Shown piece by piece: positions 24,828 to 33,444 of a DNA stretch of 64,000 nucleotides (position 1 is the first letter of the stretch; each line of letters begins with the position of its first letter). The notes under the pieces are model-generated. The model was not told the DNA's origin. It saw only the letters and a list, made by a program, of their open reading frames with translations, and did not search any database. The translations under genes were made by a program, and so were the position numbers. Source of the DNA: JALZUV01 sp964654855 (GTDB lineage Bacteria; Pseudomonadota; Alphaproteobacteria; Rickettsiales; JALZUV01). Where the stretch lies: the NCBI GenBank assembly GCA_964654855.1, contig CAZZJS010000001.1, positions 186,001 through 250,000 of the forward strand, written 5' to 3'.

Positions 24828-24851
24828 GAATCAATAAGAGTTAGGAGGCGT

Positions 24852-24998
24852 ATGCCACATCTTGTTCATAAATTTATTCAGCAAGCGCTTTATGCCGTGC
24901 TGAACGAGGATTCTGCTTTAAGCGGTATGGTGATGGGGGGGGTGACACATCGCGGAGAGATTCGCTTTCGTGCTTATTCAGAATTTGTGCCTGTATAG
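24852..24998 (+). pseudogene. Truncated tail-completion (DUF3168/g8-like) remnant
   Basis: A 48-residue frame with strong SD TAGGAGG. The pattern QQALYAVLNEDSALSGMV recalls the start of phage tail-completion proteins of the DUF3168 type, which normally exceed 120 residues. It is cut by TAG at 24996 and its end overlaps the convergent gene at 24974. It is third in order after capsid and adaptor remnants, as in GTA clusters. Assignment is tentative. Confidence 0.45.
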
Positions 24999-25480
24999 GG
25001 AATAGGAGTGGTGGAAAAATCAATGCTTGACCCTTTTTCCGCTTTAACAAGTTTATCATTATCAAAATGAAGCATGGTAGGGCGTAACTCTTCAGGTAAG
25101 TGATAGACCAAAATAATCTTTTCTTTATCTGCTTCAGTGCTACTAACACGATGTCCTTCTTTTGGTTGGCCAAGAGCGAGCATGACCATGCGCGGGCTGG
25201 CACCTAAGAAAATTGTTTTCTTGATAAGTATCTGTTTTTCTTCGTAAGAAATAGTGAGTTTGTTGATTTCATCAATTCGAACCAACTCTTCTGGAGCAGG
25301 TTGGGTTATTCCCAAGCGATCTAATTTGAGCAGTACTTTTTGATAGATATCTGGGCGTTGGTTGTAGATATAGCTGTAAGCACCCACACAGCCAATAAGA
25401 AAGGCTAAAATAACAACTACACTACCAATGGCCTTCCATGGGAGTTTGCGCGGGTTATCATTCTGTAAAACAGCTTCCAT
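24974..25480 (-). CDS. Single-pass membrane protein with SmpA/BamE-like domain
   Basis: A 168-residue protein with one membrane anchor at about 18-38 (IGSVVVILAFLIGCVGAYSYIY). A soluble part follows whose last 80 residues (FLGASPRMVMLALGQPKEGHR, then ILVYHLPEELRPTMLHFDNDKLVKAE) resemble the SmpA/OmlA fold of BamE-like proteins. It lacks a lipobox, so it is probably anchored in the inner membrane with the domain in the periplasm. It cuts into the plus-strand tail-completion remnant. Function unknown. Confidence 0.6.
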   Translation of the reverse strand: MEAVLQNDNPRKLPWKAIGSVVVILAFLIGCVGAYSYIYNQRPDIYQKVLLKLDRLGITQPAPEELVRIDEINKLTISYEEKQILIKKTIFLGASPRMVMLALGQPKEGHRVSSTEADKEKIILVYHLPEELRPTMLHFDNDKLVKAEKGSSIDFSTTPIPYTGTNSE

Positions 25481-25632
25481 TTATTGAGTTTACCGCCAGA
25501 GCCCTAACAAAAAGTAAAGATTAGGAAATAAAATGCTAAAACCATGATTTTCCTGAAAACCTTCATCAGTTTGTAACATTACGCTGATATTCTTAAAGGT
25601 GGATAAATGTCGGAAATCCGACGGAAAGCATT

Positions 25633-27423
25633 ATGGTAACGAAGAACGTAACAAAAATGTCTGGTGATGATGCCATCAATAAATTGGCAGAAGGCTTTAG
25701 GCTAAAAACGAAAGGGCAATCCCTCTGGGAAGGTGCCTATAGTTTGGTTTCAAAGCACGTTGCCAGTACTTATGCCCCTAATATGGAGCAGCTGGGGCGC
25801 AATCTAGGTTCAAGTACCGGCTTATCATCGAAAAATTCGCAGAAACTGGGGAGTTATACAAAGGATCTCTGGCTTACAGCGATCCCTATGGGGTTCACTT
25901 TTTACAAAACCTCAAAAAATATACGCGAAACGGTTGGGAGCTACCTTGGTTTGAGCAATGAGTATAATCGTAGTTTGCGTGCGGCGGGAACGCGCAACTT
26001 TGGGATGTTTACCAGCATGAACACCGATCTGGAGATTGTGCGTAACGAAAGAGAGCTGCTTGGTAGCAAAGCCAGAAATGATACCAAAACCATGTTATCT
26101 TCTTTGCTACTTGACCTTCCAAACACGTTAGCTGCTCGTTTAGATACGGTCGTGAAGGATTTAAATCCTTACAATCGTCAGCGTAGAGGAAATACCAGTA
26201 AGCTGGATAAAGCCGCTGATAATGTTGATCAGCGTATTGATAGCTTTCTTGATAAAATTTCTGTTAATGGAGGGCAAGGAGATGACCGTGAGTATAACGG
26301 CTTGCTTAATGGTGTTATTAAATCGTTCAACAATGGTGCTGGGTTAGAATCTCTACATGATCCTAAAAATCGCTATGAAGTGCTGAAAGATATTAGTGAA
26401 AAGGCGCTTGGCCCTTTAGTTACGACAGGTGCTTCTGCCTTAAAGCCTACTTTGACTAAGGTGTTTAATATCCGCAGCGATGCAGCATTTAAAAAGCCGA
26501 GCGCGGGTAAAATGATTAAAGCGTTAGAAACGCATATGAAGAAAAACCCTACTCCTGTAAGTTTATCGCTTGCTGGCTGTAGTAAGAAAGAATGTAGCCT
26601 TGAAGATTATATTGTCGATATTTTCAAACAGCATCAGAAAGATTCAGGGCGTGCGGCAATTCCAAGTAATATGCAAGGCCGTCTCAAGCAGGCAGCGGAA
26701 CAAATTGCAGAAGCGATGCGCGATCCACAACGCCAAATGCATCCGCAAGCACTGGCAATATTAGTAGATAAGAAGCGTGGAATAGCTTCTTTTAGCGGTA
26801 AAGACCTCACCGAGGTTAAATACGGGGCGGAACTAGATGGCTATTTAGCTGAATTACAAAAAAAGCCAAGCATGTCGAGCCGCAAGAAAGTTTCTGCTGC
26901 GCAGCAATATAAGCGTATGGAAGCCACGCGTGAGCAATTTGCCGAAAGTTGGGGGAATTTAAATCAGGACGAAAAATTCTTATGGTCAACGTTCCTATCG
27001 AATGAGATTTTGAGCGATCTAGGTGTTGAAAAACAAGAGCTATTTGAGTTACGCAATCAGCAAAATGATCTGTGGGATGAAACCATGGAAGAGATATTCA
27101 GTTCGATGAGTAAAATGAGCCCTGAAGATTTACAGAATATTGGCTTGAATGATTCGCAAATTGAAGCATTAAGCGAAGCTGTTTCTGGCATGAAGCGTAA
27201 AAATAACCATTATTTGCAGAAAAACCGTCAAGAATTAACTGATTTAGTTGCTGATGCGGCAACGCTTATGGATGGTGATAAGCCAGACTTTTTGAAAGAA
27301 GCACTAGGACGAGTACAAAACCGTCGCCGTCATGAAGAAATTTTGGAAGAAAAACGGCATAAAAAACCACTTTCCGAGCAAGTGCAGAAAAGTCGTTCAG
27401 AAACGTCGGAAACGCGGCGCTAA
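25633..27423 (+). CDS. Large charged hypothetical protein (596 residues)
   Basis: I do not recognise this protein. It is Lys/Arg/Gln-rich and mostly helical, without signal peptide. A weak hydrophobic patch is at about 75-92. Two Cys near residue 315 (GCSKKECS) are the only obvious metal- or disulfide-type pair. The last 80 residues form a long charged helix. It stands where tail and tape-measure genes (g9-g12) would be expected in a GTA order but has no tape-measure features I can name. SD is weak (GGAAAG). Confidence 0.7.
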   Translation: MVTKNVTKMSGDDAINKLAEGFRLKTKGQSLWEGAYSLVSKHVASTYAPNMEQLGRNLGSSTGLSSKNSQKLGSYTKDLWLTAIPMGFTFYKTSKNIRETVGSYLGLSNEYNRSLRAAGTRNFGMFTSMNTDLEIVRNERELLGSKARNDTKTMLSSLLLDLPNTLAARLDTVVKDLNPYNRQRRGNTSKLDKAADNVDQRIDSFLDKISVNGGQGDDREYNGLLNGVIKSFNNGAGLESLHDPKNRYEVLKDISEKALGPLVTTGASALKPTLTKVFNIRSDAAFKKPSAGKMIKALETHMKKNPTPVSLSLAGCSKKECSLEDYIVDIFKQHQKDSGRAAIPSNMQGRLKQAAEQIAEAMRDPQRQMHPQALAILVDKKRGIASFSGKDLTEVKYGAELDGYLAELQKKPSMSSRKKVSAAQQYKRMEATREQFAESWGNLNQDEKFLWSTFLSNEILSDLGVEKQELFELRNQQNDLWDETMEEIFSSMSKMSPEDLQNIGLNDSQIEALSEAVSGMKRKNNHYLQKNRQELTDLVADAATLMDGDKPDFLKEALGRVQNRRRHEEILEEKRHKKPLSEQVQKSRSETSETRR

Positions 27424-27458
27424 GTTGAGCCAATTAGAAGGCTAAAAACCCTAAAACT

Positions 27459-27477
27459 GTCATAAAACCGTAACGCT
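27459..27477 (+). promoter_or_regulatory. Shared 19-base upstream motif, copy 2
   Basis: GTCATAAAACCGTAACGCT differs from the copy at 23372 at two positions. A TATAAT follows at about 27484, consistent with a promoter, and the gene ATG is at 27508. Confidence 0.45.
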
Positions 27478-27507
27478 CCCGCTTTATAATTAAAAGTGAG
27501 GAGAATT

Positions 27508-29436
27508 ATGAAAGCAACCGCATTTATTACAGGAAACCGCGCAGGCAGCAAAGCAGGTCTGATTACGACCGGCTTAGGTGCGCTATTTTTTGGTGGTATG
27601 CGTTTAGCGCGGTACGGTAATATCGCGAAGAACCCAGATCAGATGATTCCTGTTCCAGGTGTGTCGGTGAATGGTGTTTTCAATTGGCTTGGTGGCGGCA
27701 ATAAAGATCCCAAAAAACGCCATGCGGGTAATAAGGCCGCAAACCTAGCGGGAACAGCATTGCAAACAGTTCAGCAGGTCATGGATACTCCGCTGGAAGG
27801 TTTCGTTAAAAAAGGTGAGGGCGGGCTGACTCATAAGCTTGCTTCAACGACCAATATTTTAGACGCTAATGCAGAAGAAAAAGTAGGGCGCATTATGATG
27901 AAGCCTGCCAAAGCAGGCAGCTCGCTTCTAACGCAAATAGGTAAAATATTTGGCTTTGCAGATAAGCAGTTCGACATGACGGGTCGTATCGATACGAAAA
28001 TTGCGAAAAAGAAAGATGAGATTGCATCACTTGAAGAAGCACTCAAAACTGCAGCAAATGACCCTAGCCGTGCGGCACGCATCAAGCAGGGCCTTACCGG
28101 CAAAGATGCTGGCTACGCTTCAGAAAAAGACGTTCAGAAGTTGTTGAAGCCAGCAGCGAAGCATATTCAGGCAGGTATTAAAGAAGAAGGTAAATTTAAC
28201 AACCTTTCTGCACTAGAGCGCCAGGGTCTTATGACGGCGCGTCTTAAAGTGGATGCAAAGCATCAGCAAAAAGCGCTCGACTCTGTTAAGCACATTAAAG
28301 ATAAAAAAGAGCGCAAAGCGAAGCTGGCAGAATATACACCGAAATATAACAAAAAAGATCTTAAAATTATCAAAGATTCAGAGCCGCTTTTGTCAGCTGA
28401 TGGTGCAGAAGAGGAAATTCTTGCTTCCCTAGAAAATGGCGCGAAGGGTAAGGTCTCTGGCAAGGTCAAGAAGACGTTACGCGATTATAAGAATGCGAAC
28501 CAAGATTTAGCGGAATTAGAGAATAATAAATCTTTCTGGGTTGATCCGGTCGATGGTCTGAAGAAAAAGGCAAAGGATGTTACCTTAGGCGAGGTTGCCG
28601 ATTTTACCCTACGTTGGGGGCAAGTTGCGAATGAAGGCTATCAGCAAGTTAAAGGCGCGAAAGTTAATCTACGTGCTCTAAAACAGCTAATGGCGGATGT
28701 GAAAGGTGTCGATCCACGTAGCATCTCAACTTGGAGTATACTCTCAGGTTCGGGTGCCACAACGCCTATGCTTAAAGAGGCGCGGAAACAATATATTAAA
28801 TCGACTTTCTTAAACTTGGTGCCTTTTGTTGGTGGTGCGGTGGGACAAGAAATAGCGACCCGCAAATTACAGCGCCACTGGGGTAAAAATAATCCGTTAG
28901 TGACTATAATTTCGACGATGGGTTTCCAAGCGGTACAAAGTGCAGGTGGGTTCTTAACTCAAGGCGAAACCATGCTTCAAGAATTTGCCAATATGCGTAT
29001 GGCCGAAGAAACAGGCGAACCACTGACCTCACAGCATTATGCTCAGTTACTTGCGGCCGCTTCGTCAGAAATCAAGAAAATGGGCGGTGTAGCGAACTAT
29101 AATACGACTCTCATTGCGAAATATTATGAGGCGAATAACACGTCGATTGCTGATGTGATGAAAGATATCAATAAAGGTAAAACAGCTTTGACAGAGCGTT
29201 CACAGCAAGGTGCTGCGATGGTGAAGCAGGGGCAGATGGCAAGTCAGGCACTGCAAGAAACACAAGCACAGCAAGCACCCCAAGAGCTTTCTGGTCAAGC
29301 TAGTGCAGCAGTCGAAGGTAAATTTTCGAGTGATCCACGCAATCAGCCAAAAGGCGGAAAAGGTAGCTTTGTTGATCGTGCTCTGGCTTCGCAAGAGGCT
29401 GGCGGAGTGATGGGCCTTGGTGGCGGAGACTCCTAA
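27508..29436 (+). CDS. Large Lys/Gly/Ala-rich hypothetical protein (642 residues)
   Basis: The start at 27508 is preceded by SD GAGGAG; the frame is open four codons further, but that GTG lies inside the SD. The N-terminus has a hydrophobic glycine-rich stretch (SKAGLITTGLGALFFGGMRLARYG). The middle is Lys-rich and helical (about 150-370) with repeated AKxKDxK-like charged runs. Two more hydrophobic stretches lie near 425-450 and 460-490. The tail is Gln/Ala-rich (residues 560-600). No known family. It directly precedes the g13-like hub remnant in the same frame. Confidence 0.7.
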   Translation: MKATAFITGNRAGSKAGLITTGLGALFFGGMRLARYGNIAKNPDQMIPVPGVSVNGVFNWLGGGNKDPKKRHAGNKAANLAGTALQTVQQVMDTPLEGFVKKGEGGLTHKLASTTNILDANAEEKVGRIMMKPAKAGSSLLTQIGKIFGFADKQFDMTGRIDTKIAKKKDEIASLEEALKTAANDPSRAARIKQGLTGKDAGYASEKDVQKLLKPAAKHIQAGIKEEGKFNNLSALERQGLMTARLKVDAKHQQKALDSVKHIKDKKERKAKLAEYTPKYNKKDLKIIKDSEPLLSADGAEEEILASLENGAKGKVSGKVKKTLRDYKNANQDLAELENNKSFWVDPVDGLKKKAKDVTLGEVADFTLRWGQVANEGYQQVKGAKVNLRALKQLMADVKGVDPRSISTWSILSGSGATTPMLKEARKQYIKSTFLNLVPFVGGAVGQEIATRKLQRHWGKNNPLVTIISTMGFQAVQSAGGFLTQGETMLQEFANMRMAEETGEPLTSQHYAQLLAAASSEIKKMGGVANYNTTLIAKYYEANNTSIADVMKDINKGKTALTERSQQGAAMVKQGQMASQALQETQAQQAPQELSGQASAAVEGKFSSDPRNQPKGGKGSFVDRALASQEAGGVMGLGGGDS

Positions 29437-29979
29437 AATAACGATCTTTCGCAAGGCAGCTTGCAGTTGCGCACGGGCTGGTTAGGCGAAGTGTAGCTCA
29501 ATAAACAGCATTTTATTGCTGAGGTACGTGGCCTTAGCCAAAAGCTAGCGCAACATATTGGAGAGCTTTATTCGCCTGTATGCCGTGCGCAATTAGGCGA
29601 TGTGCGCTGTGGAGTGGATGTTACGAATTTTACTGAAATTGGAGCGATAACGGCCGTTGAATCAGCGAATCACTTTACGGATGCGGGGCGAACCGAACCA
29701 GCCGGAAGTTATGATAATGGCCTCGTCACCTTTACCTCTGGCGCGAATAGTAACCTTAGCCGTGAGGTGAAATTCTTTATTGCCGGAGGGCAGGTGCAAT
29801 TGGTTTTACCATTCCCTCATATGATTGAACTAGGCGATCATTACACCATCAGCCAAGGCTGCGATAAAACGCTCTCAACTTGTGTTGAACGGTTTGGTAA
29901 TGCGATTAATTTCCGCGGAGAGCCGCATGTGCCAGGCGTCGATAAACTGTTGCAAACTGCCTCGACACGGCAAGAGTAA
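29437..29979 (+). pseudogene. GTA hub protein g13-like (DUF2163) remnant
   Basis: The frame reads LQLRTGWLGEV, TAG at 29494-29496, then LNKQHFIAEVRGLSQKLAQH and IGELYSPVCRAQLGDVRCGV. This is the C-terminal part of DUF2163 proteins, which include the RcGTA hub g13. CRAQLGDxRC is the strongest match, followed by the beta-rich domain ending in EPHVPGVDKLLQ. The N-terminal domain (about 110 residues) is missing, and a stop lies where a Gln or Arg would be usual. No frameshift is needed. The remnant begins immediately after the stop of the previous gene. Confidence 0.85.
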
Positions 29980-30047
29980 GATGTCCTAAATGCTGAGAAA
30001 TCAGAAAAACCCTTTCGTCAGTACAGTGATTCACTTACTCTCAGCCT

Positions 30048-30230
30048 ATGTTTATACGTGATATTTTATCCGGTATTTGCTCGACTTTGAGTACCTCTTC
30101 GTCGGAGTTATATCGTTATCCCTATCGTAGTGCCTCAGAGGCATTCGGTGGGGATTGGAAGCGTATCGGTAAGGATATCGAAGCAGGAATAGAGGAGCTG
30201 GTCATCGATGGCGAATCAAACGCAGAATAA
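30048..30230 (+). CDS. Small protein upstream of DUF2335 gene
   Basis: A 60-residue protein (EAFGGDWKRIGKDIEAGIEEL near the end) whose end overlaps the start of the DUF2335 gene by 23 bases. I recognise no family. The overlap with a Shine-Dalgarno-like AGAGGAG inside its last codons suggests translational coupling. Confidence is limited by size. Confidence 0.5.
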   Translation: MFIRDILSGICSTLSTSSSELYRYPYRSASEAFGGDWKRIGKDIEAGIEELVIDGESNAE

Positions 30231-30651
30231 AGGTAAGGGTGGTCACAATAACCGTGGGCGAGGGGGCAATAACCCGTTGCCACATCCAGAGATTCTGGAA
30301 GGGTATGATTACGTGATTGAAGGTTCTGCAGAACGTATTTTAAATATGTTCGAACGTGAACAGAAGCACCGTCATGATTGGGAATCTCGCGCGCTACGGG
30401 TGCATAGTTTGAGCACTATATTAGGGCAGCTATTAGGATTCCTTATTGCGGTGGCAGTCTTTGGTGCTGCGGTGGTGATTGGCCTTTATGGCGATACCAA
30501 TACGGCAGCCTTTATTTGGGTATTTGGCTTGGCGATTATTGTGATGGCTGGCTTGGTTTGGAGCTATGCGAAGAGTATGGGGCAACGCCCTTTATTCGCA
30601 CGTCCAACCATGCGCCAAAGTTTCAGACCGGAAAAGAAAAAAGAGAAGTAA
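30208..30651 (+). CDS. DUF2335 membrane protein (phage-associated)
   Basis: The 147 residues open with a basic Gly/Asn-rich tail, followed by LPHPEILEGYDYVIEGSAERILNMFEREQKHRHDWESRAL, the DUF2335 signature. Two membrane helices follow at about 72-95 and 102-121. DUF2335 proteins are common in mobile-element and phage-like regions of proteobacteria; their function is not known to me. It lies between the g13-like remnant and the g14-like peptidase. Family call is good. Confidence 0.8.
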   Translation: MANQTQNKGKGGHNNRGRGGNNPLPHPEILEGYDYVIEGSAERILNMFEREQKHRHDWESRALRVHSLSTILGQLLGFLIAVAVFGAAVVIGLYGDTNTAAFIWVFGLAIIVMAGLVWSYAKSMGQRPLFARPTMRQSFRPEKKKEK

Positions 30652-30658
30652 CTCGGTT

Positions 30659-31291
30659 TTATGCAGCGCCTTGGGCGAATGTCTTGCTGTTTTCGATTTC
30701 TGTTGCCTTGAATTCTGTATTCACGGCAAAGTCAGGTGTTGGTAATTGAGTTTCATTCGCTGCAGCGAGAGTTTCGGCACCTAAGTTATTTAGATCAAGC
30801 TTGATTGTATCAAGCTGTGCTACGGCGCCATCATTAAGACCAAGTCTATTTCGAATATCTTGATTTTGATCGACAGCGTTTTCTTGTCCTTTTTCTTTTT
30901 CGCCGCTATAGGTTTCTCGAGCATAGTCGGTGAAGCTATCGAAGGTTTGCTCAGCATCTTTTACGCCGAGTGTTTTAGCAGTATCAATGATAACTTCTTT
31001 GTTTTTTTCGAGTACGTCTGCGATATCTTCTGGCTGTAATCCTGCGACTTGACTAACGCCCGCTAGAAGGTTCTCTTTTACAGCTTTCATGTCACCTTTT
31101 TGATAGGCTTGGAAAGCTTTAAGGAAGCTTTTGAACATATCAAGATAGCCTGGTTCTTGTGGAAGGTCTTTGAGTGCTTGTTCCTCTGCTTTCGCTTCTT
31201 CGGCGTCTTTTTGTTTCCAAAAATCATATTCTTCTTGGCGTTTCTCGTTCGCCGTTTTGAATCCTAGAAATGATAATGCATGGTCGCCCAT
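30659..31291 (-). CDS. Acidic helical hypothetical protein
   Basis: A 210-residue acidic protein, mostly helical, without signal or membrane segment (AEEAKAEEQALKDLPQEPGYLDMF near 33-54). The last 60 residues look disordered. I cannot name it. It is convergent with the DUF2335 gene and inserted between two GTA-type genes. SD AAGGAG lies upstream. Confidence 0.65.
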   Translation of the reverse strand: MGDHALSFLGFKTANEKRQEEYDFWKQKDAEEAKAEEQALKDLPQEPGYLDMFKSFLKAFQAYQKGDMKAVKENLLAGVSQVAGLQPEDIADVLEKNKEVIIDTAKTLGVKDAEQTFDSFTDYARETYSGEKEKGQENAVDQNQDIRNRLGLNDGAVAQLDTIKLDLNNLGAETLAAANETQLPTPDFAVNTEFKATEIENSKTFAQGAA

Positions 31292-31360
31292 AAATACTCC
31301 TTTATTACCCTTATAGAATAGCAGAGAAATGTGACGGTTTGATTAACAAATGACTGTTTT

Positions 31361-31394
31361 TACAAAGAAAAATGCCTGCATAAAGCAGGCATTT
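31361..31394 (-). terminator. Terminator of the amidotransferase-like gene
   Basis: Perfect ten-base-pair stem AAATGCCTGC / GCAGGCATTT (31370-31379 and 31385-31394) with a five-base loop. On the minus strand it is followed by TTCTTTGTA. It sits between the two minus-strand genes. Confidence 0.75.
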
Positions 31395-31417
31395 CACATT
31401 AGGGTATTAAAATTAAC

Positions 31418-32509
31418 TTATTGTAATTGCAGCTCTTCAGCTTTCCACTCTTCTTTGCTGAGTTGGTACGCTTCCGGTAGTTCATCTGCATGCATTTCAA
31501 CATAAGCTGGAACATCTGCGCTCTTATCAAATTGCAGTGCTTTAAGCTGTCGCGCATATTCGACCATCTCGGTAATCATCTTGAGGCCAAGATTATCGCT
31601 ATATTCTGGGTGGAACTGCGTGCCGAAGCAGAATGGGTGATGTTTATGCTCAACCGCTTCTACATATTGGCCATCTTCCGTGGTTGCGGTCACGATCAAT
31701 TCTGAAGGATTGATATCTTTTGGACGCACGCCCTGATGATGTAGGTGCAGAAGTTCTAAACGGCGAGAGTTGATTGATTCAAACTTCTCTTGGTTCAGCA
31801 TCACACCGATAATAGATTTTGGTTTAACAATTTTGAAATTCGGGCTGAGCTTGCTAAGTAGCTCTTTGTTTTTCGCGCTAATGCGTTCTAGCAAAATGCC
31901 TGCACCATTCGTTGAAATACCCGCGATTTTACCATTTTCAAGCACTTGATTGGCGAAATCATCATAAGTTTCAACATGCTGCACAAGTTTGCCGCCTGTT
32001 TTAACCACAATTAACTGCATGCCGCCAGAGATGCCTAAAAGTGGAATCTTACGAGTATGCAGCGCATAATCAGCCATCATAAGCTCCGTTTGGAAGCGCA
32101 CATCCATCGGGGGTGCAAGTTGCGTGTGGCTGTCTACCTTCGTGTCGTGATAGGCCGAAGGAGGGATGTCATAAATACTACCCGGTAAAACTACAGCATC
32201 TACGAAGGTGAGTTTTCGTGTGATATATTGTAGGTGTAAGCGGGTTGCTGTTGCGATTTGCTGATCGAATTCGCGCACTTCTTCAAGCGATTTTGCTTTT
32301 TTAACGCGGTTAATGTCAGCTTTGCTCATTTCTTGTGAAGCAAGTAAGCGCTCACTTAAAAATCGAGGGATGATCATCGGCTTTGCGCCTGCTTTTTTGA
32401 TCAATTCGACCACTTTTTTTGCGCCTTGCGGATGGTTATCCTCAATCACTGCAATACGTGGCTGATATTTCTTTAATTGTCCATAATCTGAAATTACATG
32501 TCTCACCAT
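31418..32509 (-). CDS. Class I glutamine amidotransferase-like (C26) protein, nucleophile Cys replaced by Ser
   Basis: A 363-residue protein with a C26/PuuD-type amidotransferase fold: LPGSIYDIPPSAYHD near 108, TELMMADYAL, the elbow LLGISGGMQLI at 157-167 and FGTQFHPEYSD near the C-terminus with the catalytic His and Glu. Gamma-glutamyl-GABA hydrolases normally have Cys in GICRGMQ; here the position is Ser161 (codon at 32029-32027). The protein also has an unusual 100-residue N-terminal extension. It may be inactive or have another activity. The gene is intact. Confidence 0.8.
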   Translation of the reverse strand: MVRHVISDYGQLKKYQPRIAVIEDNHPQGAKKVVELIKKAGAKPMIIPRFLSERLLASQEMSKADINRVKKAKSLEEVREFDQQIATATRLHLQYITRKLTFVDAVVLPGSIYDIPPSAYHDTKVDSHTQLAPPMDVRFQTELMMADYALHTRKIPLLGISGGMQLIVVKTGGKLVQHVETYDDFANQVLENGKIAGISTNGAGILLERISAKNKELLSKLSPNFKIVKPKSIIGVMLNQEKFESINSRRLELLHLHHQGVRPKDINPSELIVTATTEDGQYVEAVEHKHHPFCFGTQFHPEYSDNLGLKMITEMVEYARQLKALQFDKSADVPAYVEMHADELPEAYQLSKEEWKAEELQLQ

Positions 32510-32586
32510 TTTAAAGTCCCCCTAGTGTTTCATTTGGGCAATGCGCCCCGTTACTAATCACTCTAGCAACCAAATATTACCGAACG

Positions 32587-33051
32587 ATGACCGAAATATT
32601 AAAGAAATGTGACAGCGTGAAAAATATGCAAATTGTGGATGCTGCAAGAAGCTGGATTGGAACACCTTTTCACCATCAAGGGCGTATTAAAACAGTAGGG
32701 GTTGATTGCCTCAGGCTGTTGATAGGAGTGGCTTTAGAGCTTTATCTGAGAGATGTTGAGGGGGTTCCATTAGCAGCATATGATGAGCTTTCTTATGGTC
32801 ATATGCCTGATGAGAGAAACTTATATATGAAGTTGCAAAATGTCCTAATTGAAACAAAAGCTCTCAAATCAGAAAATATTGTGCTATTTGAAATTGATGG
32901 CGCGGCGCGGCATTTAGGTATTATAGGGTCAAAAAATGGCTATTTTAGTATTATTCATGCTTATGCGCCAGCGCGAAAGGTGATTGAACATCGGCTCGAT
33001 GAGGAATGGAAAGCAAAAATTGTGAAATTATTTAAAGTTGCGGCAACTTAG
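32587..33051 (+). CDS. NlpC/P60 cell-wall peptidase, GTA g14-like, intact
   Basis: The 154 residues follow the g14-type peptidase layout of GTA clusters: IVDAARSWIGTPFHHQGR near 16-33, catalytic Cys41 in VGVDCLRLL, His109 (RHLGIIG) and a third polar residue at His124 (IHAYAPARKV). In GTAs the protein helps to open host peptidoglycan during DNA entry. Unlike its neighbours (g13- and g15-like remnants), it has no stop or frameshift. The start could also be at 32626, which fits the usual beginning of the family. No convincing SD. Family is good; role here is uncertain. Confidence 0.85.
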   Translation: MTEILKKCDSVKNMQIVDAARSWIGTPFHHQGRIKTVGVDCLRLLIGVALELYLRDVEGVPLAAYDELSYGHMPDERNLYMKLQNVLIETKALKSENIVLFEIDGAARHLGIIGSKNGYFSIIHAYAPARKVIEHRLDEEWKAKIVKLFKVAAT

Positions 33052-33347
33052 TAAGCGTAACGTAAGACGAAGCCAGTGCTCCAGTCTTTCTCTTTATGTT
33101 TTCCGCCTGCAAGGCTACATGTCATGCCTTTATCGTTATTATAAAGTTCTTTTTCGGCCATAACTTGGCGTTCACGCTTTTTGACTTTGAAATGCACTTT
33201 TTCCGTATCTTCCACATCGGTGATACGAGCAAAGGTACGATAATGGTTCGTTTCTTCTTCAGAAATATACAAGCTAAAGCCGTTCCAGCTCTGGCTGCAT
33301 CCTGTCAGCAGAAGTAAAGATATCACAATAAGTAGGTTTCGTACCAT
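33048..33347 (-). CDS. Small lipoprotein
   Basis: A 99-residue protein with a lipoprotein signal (LLIVISLLLLTGC, lipobox LLTGC with lipidated Cys at about residue 17) followed by a small soluble domain. It is inserted between two GTA-type genes on the opposite strand and its stop overlaps the peptidase by four bases. No family recognised. Confidence 0.7.
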   Translation of the reverse strand: MVRNLLIVISLLLLTGCSQSWNGFSLYISEEETNHYRTFARITDVEDTEKVHFKVKKRERQVMAEKELYNNDKGMTCSLAGGKHKEKDWSTGFVLRYAY

Positions 33348-33444
33348 TCATTCAAAATAGCATAGAAATATTAAGCTTTTATTAAGGTTCTAATTAAAAG
33401 CGACAAAAGTAATCTTTTTAAATCAAACTGTAAGGAAAATAGCG

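Noticed and set aside
22144..29496. In-frame TGA, TAA and TAG codons inside phage-like genes as a sign of stop-codon reassignment.
   Set aside because: Many intact genes in the window end in TGA, TAA or TAG at family-typical lengths (for example recO, popT, lysozyme). The affected genes also carry truncations, a frameshift or a deletion.
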